Below are positions 30,620 through 33,237 of a DNA stretch of 33,237 bases, in pieces. Both the position numbers and the translations under genes were made by a program. The DNA is from JACRBK01 sp964427955 (GTDB taxonomy: Bacteria; Chloroflexota; Anaerolineae; Aggregatilineales; Aggregatilineaceae), in assembly GCA_964427955.1 (NCBI GenBank), contig CAYRWY010000016.1:1-33237 (forward strand), written 5' to 3'. How positions within the stretch are numbered: position 1 is the stretch's first letter; each line of letters starts with the position of its first letter. The notes below the pieces were generated by a model. The model was not told the DNA's origin. It ran no database searches and worked only from the letters and a program-made list of their open reading frames with translations.

Positions 30620-31873
30620 TCAGGGGCGAACGTGTCCCGCGCCCACCACGATCCACTTGTAGGTGGTCAGTTCTTGCAGGCCCATCGGCCCGCGCGCGTG
30701 GAGCTTCTGGGTGCTGATAGCGATCTCCGCGCCCAGCCCCAACTGGCCGCCGTCGGTGAAGCGCGTCGAAGCGTTAGCATACACCACTGCCGAGTCAATC
30801 TCGTTCAGAAAACGCTCGATGGCGGCGGGATCGCGCGACAGAATGCCATCCGAATGCGCGGTGCTGTGCTGCTGAATGTGGGCCATGGCGGCGCTCAAGT
30901 CGGGCACGACGCGAATCCCCAGGATCAAATCCAGCCATTCGGTATCCCAGTCGCCCGGCCCGGCGGGTTGGATGTGCTCGGCGCGGCCCAGAATCGCCGC
31001 GGCGCGCTCATCGATCTTGAAGCGCACGCCATCCTGCGCCAGCCGCGCGACGACCTGCGGCACAAAGAGGTCGGCCACCGACTCTTTCACCAGCAGCGTA
31101 TCCAGCGCGTTACACACCGAGGGCCGCTGGGTCTTGGCGTTGTGGACAATCGCCAGCGCGGCGGGCAGATCGGCGGTCTCGTCCACGTACAGGTGGCAGA
31201 TGCCGATCCCGCCGGTGATGACCGGGATGGTGCTGTGCTCGCGGCAGAAGGCGTGCAGGGTGCTGCCGCCGCGCGGGATGATCATATCGACGTATTCGCT
31301 CAGGCGCAGCAGCTCGCCGACGTAGCGCCGGTCCGAATCGCGGATCAACTGGACGGTGTGCGCCGGGAAGCCGACCTGATCCAGCGCGGACTGAATGACG
31401 TCCACCAGCGCAACGTTGCTGCGCAGTGTCTCGGACCCGCCGCGCAGAATGACGGCATTGCCGGTCTTGAGCGCCAGGGTCGCGACGTCTACCGTCACGT
31501 TGGGGCGCGCTTCGTAGATCACACCGAGGACGCCAATGGGCACCCGGCGCTTGCGCACGTTCAGCCCGTTGGGCAGCACCTGGGCCTCGTATTCCTGGCC
31601 GACCGGATCGGGAAGTTCGGCGACGCGTCGCACGTCCGCCGTGATGCCGTCCAGCCGGTTAGCCAGGCTCAGCCGGTCGATCAGCGCAGGGGTTAATCCC
31701 GCGGCACGCCCGTCGGCGATGTCGGCGGCGTTCGCCTCCAGGATCGCGGTGGAATGCTGGTCGATAGCGTCTGCGATAGCATTGAGTGCTGCGTTTTTAG
31801 CGTCAGTGGTGCACTGCCGCAGGCTGAGGGCTGCCGTCTTGGCCTGCTGCCCGATAGTTTGCATATCCAGCAT
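30620..31873 (-). CDS. proA: Glutamate-5-semialdehyde dehydrogenase (gamma-glutamyl phosphate reductase)
   Basis: ProA reduces glutamyl-5-phosphate with NADPH in the second step of proline synthesis. The 417-residue length is normal. Family blocks include VPIGVLGVIYEARPNVTVD (111-129), LRGGSETLRSN (143-153), IPRGGSTLH (199-207) and the catalytic Cys254 in QRPSVCNALDTLL. The gene starts 14 bp after the proB stop, and GGGAGAG lies before its ATG at 31873. It forms a proBA operon closed by an intrinsic terminator. Confidence 0.98.
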   Translation of the reverse strand: MLDMQTIGQQAKTAALSLRQCTTDAKNAALNAIADAIDQHSTAILEANAADIADGRAAGLTPALIDRLSLANRLDGITADVRRVAELPDPVGQEYEAQVLPNGLNVRKRRVPIGVLGVIYEARPNVTVDVATLALKTGNAVILRGGSETLRSNVALVDVIQSALDQVGFPAHTVQLIRDSDRRYVGELLRLSEYVDMIIPRGGSTLHAFCREHSTIPVITGGIGICHLYVDETADLPAALAIVHNAKTQRPSVCNALDTLLVKESVADLFVPQVVARLAQDGVRFKIDERAAAILGRAEHIQPAGPGDWDTEWLDLILGIRVVPDLSAAMAHIQQHSTAHSDGILSRDPAAIERFLNEIDSAVVYANASTRFTDGGQLGLGAEIAISTQKLHARGPMGLQELTTYKWIVVGAGHVRP

Positions 31874-31887
31874 CGCCGTCTCTCCCG

Positions 31888-33000
31888 TTACATGAACACC
31901 AGGTTATCCCGGTGAATCGCTTCGTCCCCGTACGTGTAGCCCAGAATCTCGACGATATCGGGCGAGCGGTGGCCGTGCAGCCGTTCCAATTCCGCGCTGC
32001 CATAATTCACCAAGCCCTGCGCCAGCGACCGCCCCTGATCGTCGATCACGAGCACGACCGCGCCGCGCTCGAACTCCCCCTGCACCGTCCGAATGCCCAC
32101 CGGCAGCAGGCTCGCGCCCTGCTGGCGTAGGACCTGGACCGCGCCCCGGTCGATCACGATTCTGCCCTGGGGCCGTTCGGCCATCAGCCAGCGTTTGCGG
32201 CTCTCGACATGCTCGACCGCCGGGACGAACGTCGTGCCCAGTTTTTCGCCGTTCATCAGCCGCACCAGCACGTCCGGCGTGCGCCCGTTGGTGATGATAG
32301 TACGGGTTCCACTGCGCGTTGCCAACTGCGCGGCCTGTATTTTCGTGACCATCCCGCCGACGCCCAGGCCCGATACGCTGGCCCCGGCCAGGGCGAACAC
32401 CTGCTGGTCAATCGTCTGGACTTCGGGGATCAGCTCAGCCGCCGGATCGGTCCCCGGATCGTGGGTATACAGCCCGTCCTGATCGGTGAGCAGGATGAGC
32501 AGCGCGGCGTTGAGCAGCACCGCGATGCGCGCGGAGAGGTTGTCGTTGTCGCCGACTTTGATCTCTTCGACGGCTACGGTGTCGTTTTCGTTGACGATGG
32601 GGATGATCCCATAGTCCAACAGCGTGTTGAGCGTATCGCGCGCATTGAGGTAGCGCGTGCGGTGGGACAGATCGTCGTGGGTGAGCAGCACCTGGCCGAT
32701 CCGCATGTTATAGAGGTCGAACAACGAGCTGTAGACCTGCATCAAATGCCCCTGCCCGACCGCGCTCAACATCTGTTTGGCAGGAAGGTGGTTGGGCACC
32801 GACGGATACTCCAGCCGCTCGCGCCCGGCGGCAATGGCCCCTGACGATACCAGCACGATCCGGTAGCCCTGCTGGTGGAGCGTCGTGATCTGCCGCACGA
32901 GTTCGATCAGGTGCGGGCGTGACAGCCGGGTGGTGCCGCCGGTCAGAGTGCTGGTCCCGATCTTGACGACCAGGGTTGGCTGCGTGTGGCCGTTCTCCAT
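31888..33000 (-). CDS. proB: Glutamate 5-kinase
   Basis: ProB phosphorylates glutamate in the first, normally proline-inhibited, step of proline synthesis. The 370-residue protein has an amino-acid-kinase domain with LVVKIGTSTLTG (10-21), VLVSSGAIAAG (49-59), PIVNENDTVAVEE and VGDNDNLSARIA, and the GLGVGGMVTKIQAA block. A C-terminal PUA domain (about 275-365; GRIVIDRGAV, YGSAELERL) follows. The full two-domain length matches the E. coli-type enzyme. ATG 33000 has AGGAG only two bases away, unusually close, but an AAGG further up may serve. It is the first gene of proBA. Confidence 0.98.
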   Translation of the reverse strand: MENGHTQPTLVVKIGTSTLTGGTTRLSRPHLIELVRQITTLHQQGYRIVLVSSGAIAAGRERLEYPSVPNHLPAKQMLSAVGQGHLMQVYSSLFDLYNMRIGQVLLTHDDLSHRTRYLNARDTLNTLLDYGIIPIVNENDTVAVEEIKVGDNDNLSARIAVLLNAALLILLTDQDGLYTHDPGTDPAAELIPEVQTIDQQVFALAGASVSGLGVGGMVTKIQAAQLATRSGTRTIITNGRTPDVLVRLMNGEKLGTTFVPAVEHVESRKRWLMAERPQGRIVIDRGAVQVLRQQGASLLPVGIRTVQGEFERGAVVLVIDDQGRSLAQGLVNYGSAELERLHGHRSPDIVEILGYTYGDEAIHRDNLVFM

Positions 33001-33095
33001 GACTCCTGCCTTGTTGAAAGTGTGATTGCCGCCCGAAGGATAACTCTACCCCGCCTGGCCCGGCTGTCCATCGTCAAACGGCATAAATCCGCCAG

Positions 33096-33237
33096 TCAAG
33101 ACCGCCGGGTCTGGTAAAGGTTCCACCCGGCAAACGTCCAAAACGCCACCGCGTAGACGGCCCGGTAGGGGGCAAAGGCGGGCATCCGCGCCAGGGCGAT
33201 CACGGTGCCGGTCAGCGCGTCCCAGCCCAGGCCCACC
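33096..33237 (-). CDS. C-terminal fragment of an unidentified membrane protein (start off window)
   Basis: An open frame enters from the right edge and ends at TGA (33098-33096), encoding about 46 residues ending WTFAGWNLYQTRRS. It is rich in Ala, Trp and Tyr with at least one hydrophobic stretch (YAVAFWTFAGW), typical of the end of an integral membrane protein. The family cannot be recognised from this part. It stands 95 bp upstream of proB on the same strand. Confidence 0.4.
   Translation of the reverse strand, partial: VGLGWDALTGTVIALARMPAFAPYRAVYAVAFWTFAGWNLYQTRRS

Overview
The window is GC-rich bacterial DNA (about 60% G+C by eye) and reads as a plant-polysaccharide/sugar-utilisation region followed by housekeeping genes. 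The gene mix suggests a heterotrophic Chloroflexota (Anaerolineae-like) bacterium: a DUF5107-TPR giant protein, two UroD-like proteins, CUT1 and CUT2 sugar transporters whose binding proteins lack a lipobox, GH78, GH43 and AraA. No rRNA or other marker gene is present, so this assignment is an inference. I saw no tRNA, CRISPR array or insertion sequence.

Layout. 1-5849 (minus strand): a CUT2 sugar transporter whose binding protein is a tandem two-domain AraF-like protein, plus its ATPase (cut by the window edge), then a UroD-like protein and an AraC-family regulator. 5968-9267 (plus): a divergent 1099-residue DUF5107-TPR protein. A 35-bp bipartite element (26/35 identical, ungapped) lies at the same distance before the predicted -35 box of both the binding-protein leader and the DUF5107 gene, which argues for one AraC-controlled regulon. 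9309-11918: an orphan soluble hybrid-sensor histidine kinase (GAF-GAF-PAS-PAS-HisKA-HATPase). 12169-20473: a cytoplasmic GH78 alpha-L-rhamnosidase, a cytoplasmic GH43-like protein, a LacI regulator with a perfect palindromic operator at its own promoter, and a CUT1 transporter (two permeases, binding protein, no ATPase). A stub of a lost Tat-exported protein sits just before the first permease. 20526-23036: a FlaR-like P-loop protein, a second UroD-like protein and a CDP-alcohol phosphatidyltransferase. 23271-26412: a secreted GH43-CBM42 arabinofuranosidase and L-arabinose isomerase (araA). 26465-30488: a marR-led operon for a heterodimeric ABC exporter. 30620-33000: proBA for proline synthesis. 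The right edge holds the end of an unidentified membrane protein.

How the genes may work together. Arabinofuranosidase outside the cell would release L-arabinose, the AraF-like CUT2 system would import it, and AraA would convert it to L-ribulose; araB and araD are not in the window. Separately, the LacI-linked CUT1 system may import rhamnose- or arabinose-decorated oligosaccharides that the GH78 and GH43 proteins trim in the cytoplasm. The roles of DUF5107-TPR and the UroD-like proteins are unknown. The AraC/DUF5107/UroD/tandem-AraF group is the best candidate here for an undescribed system.
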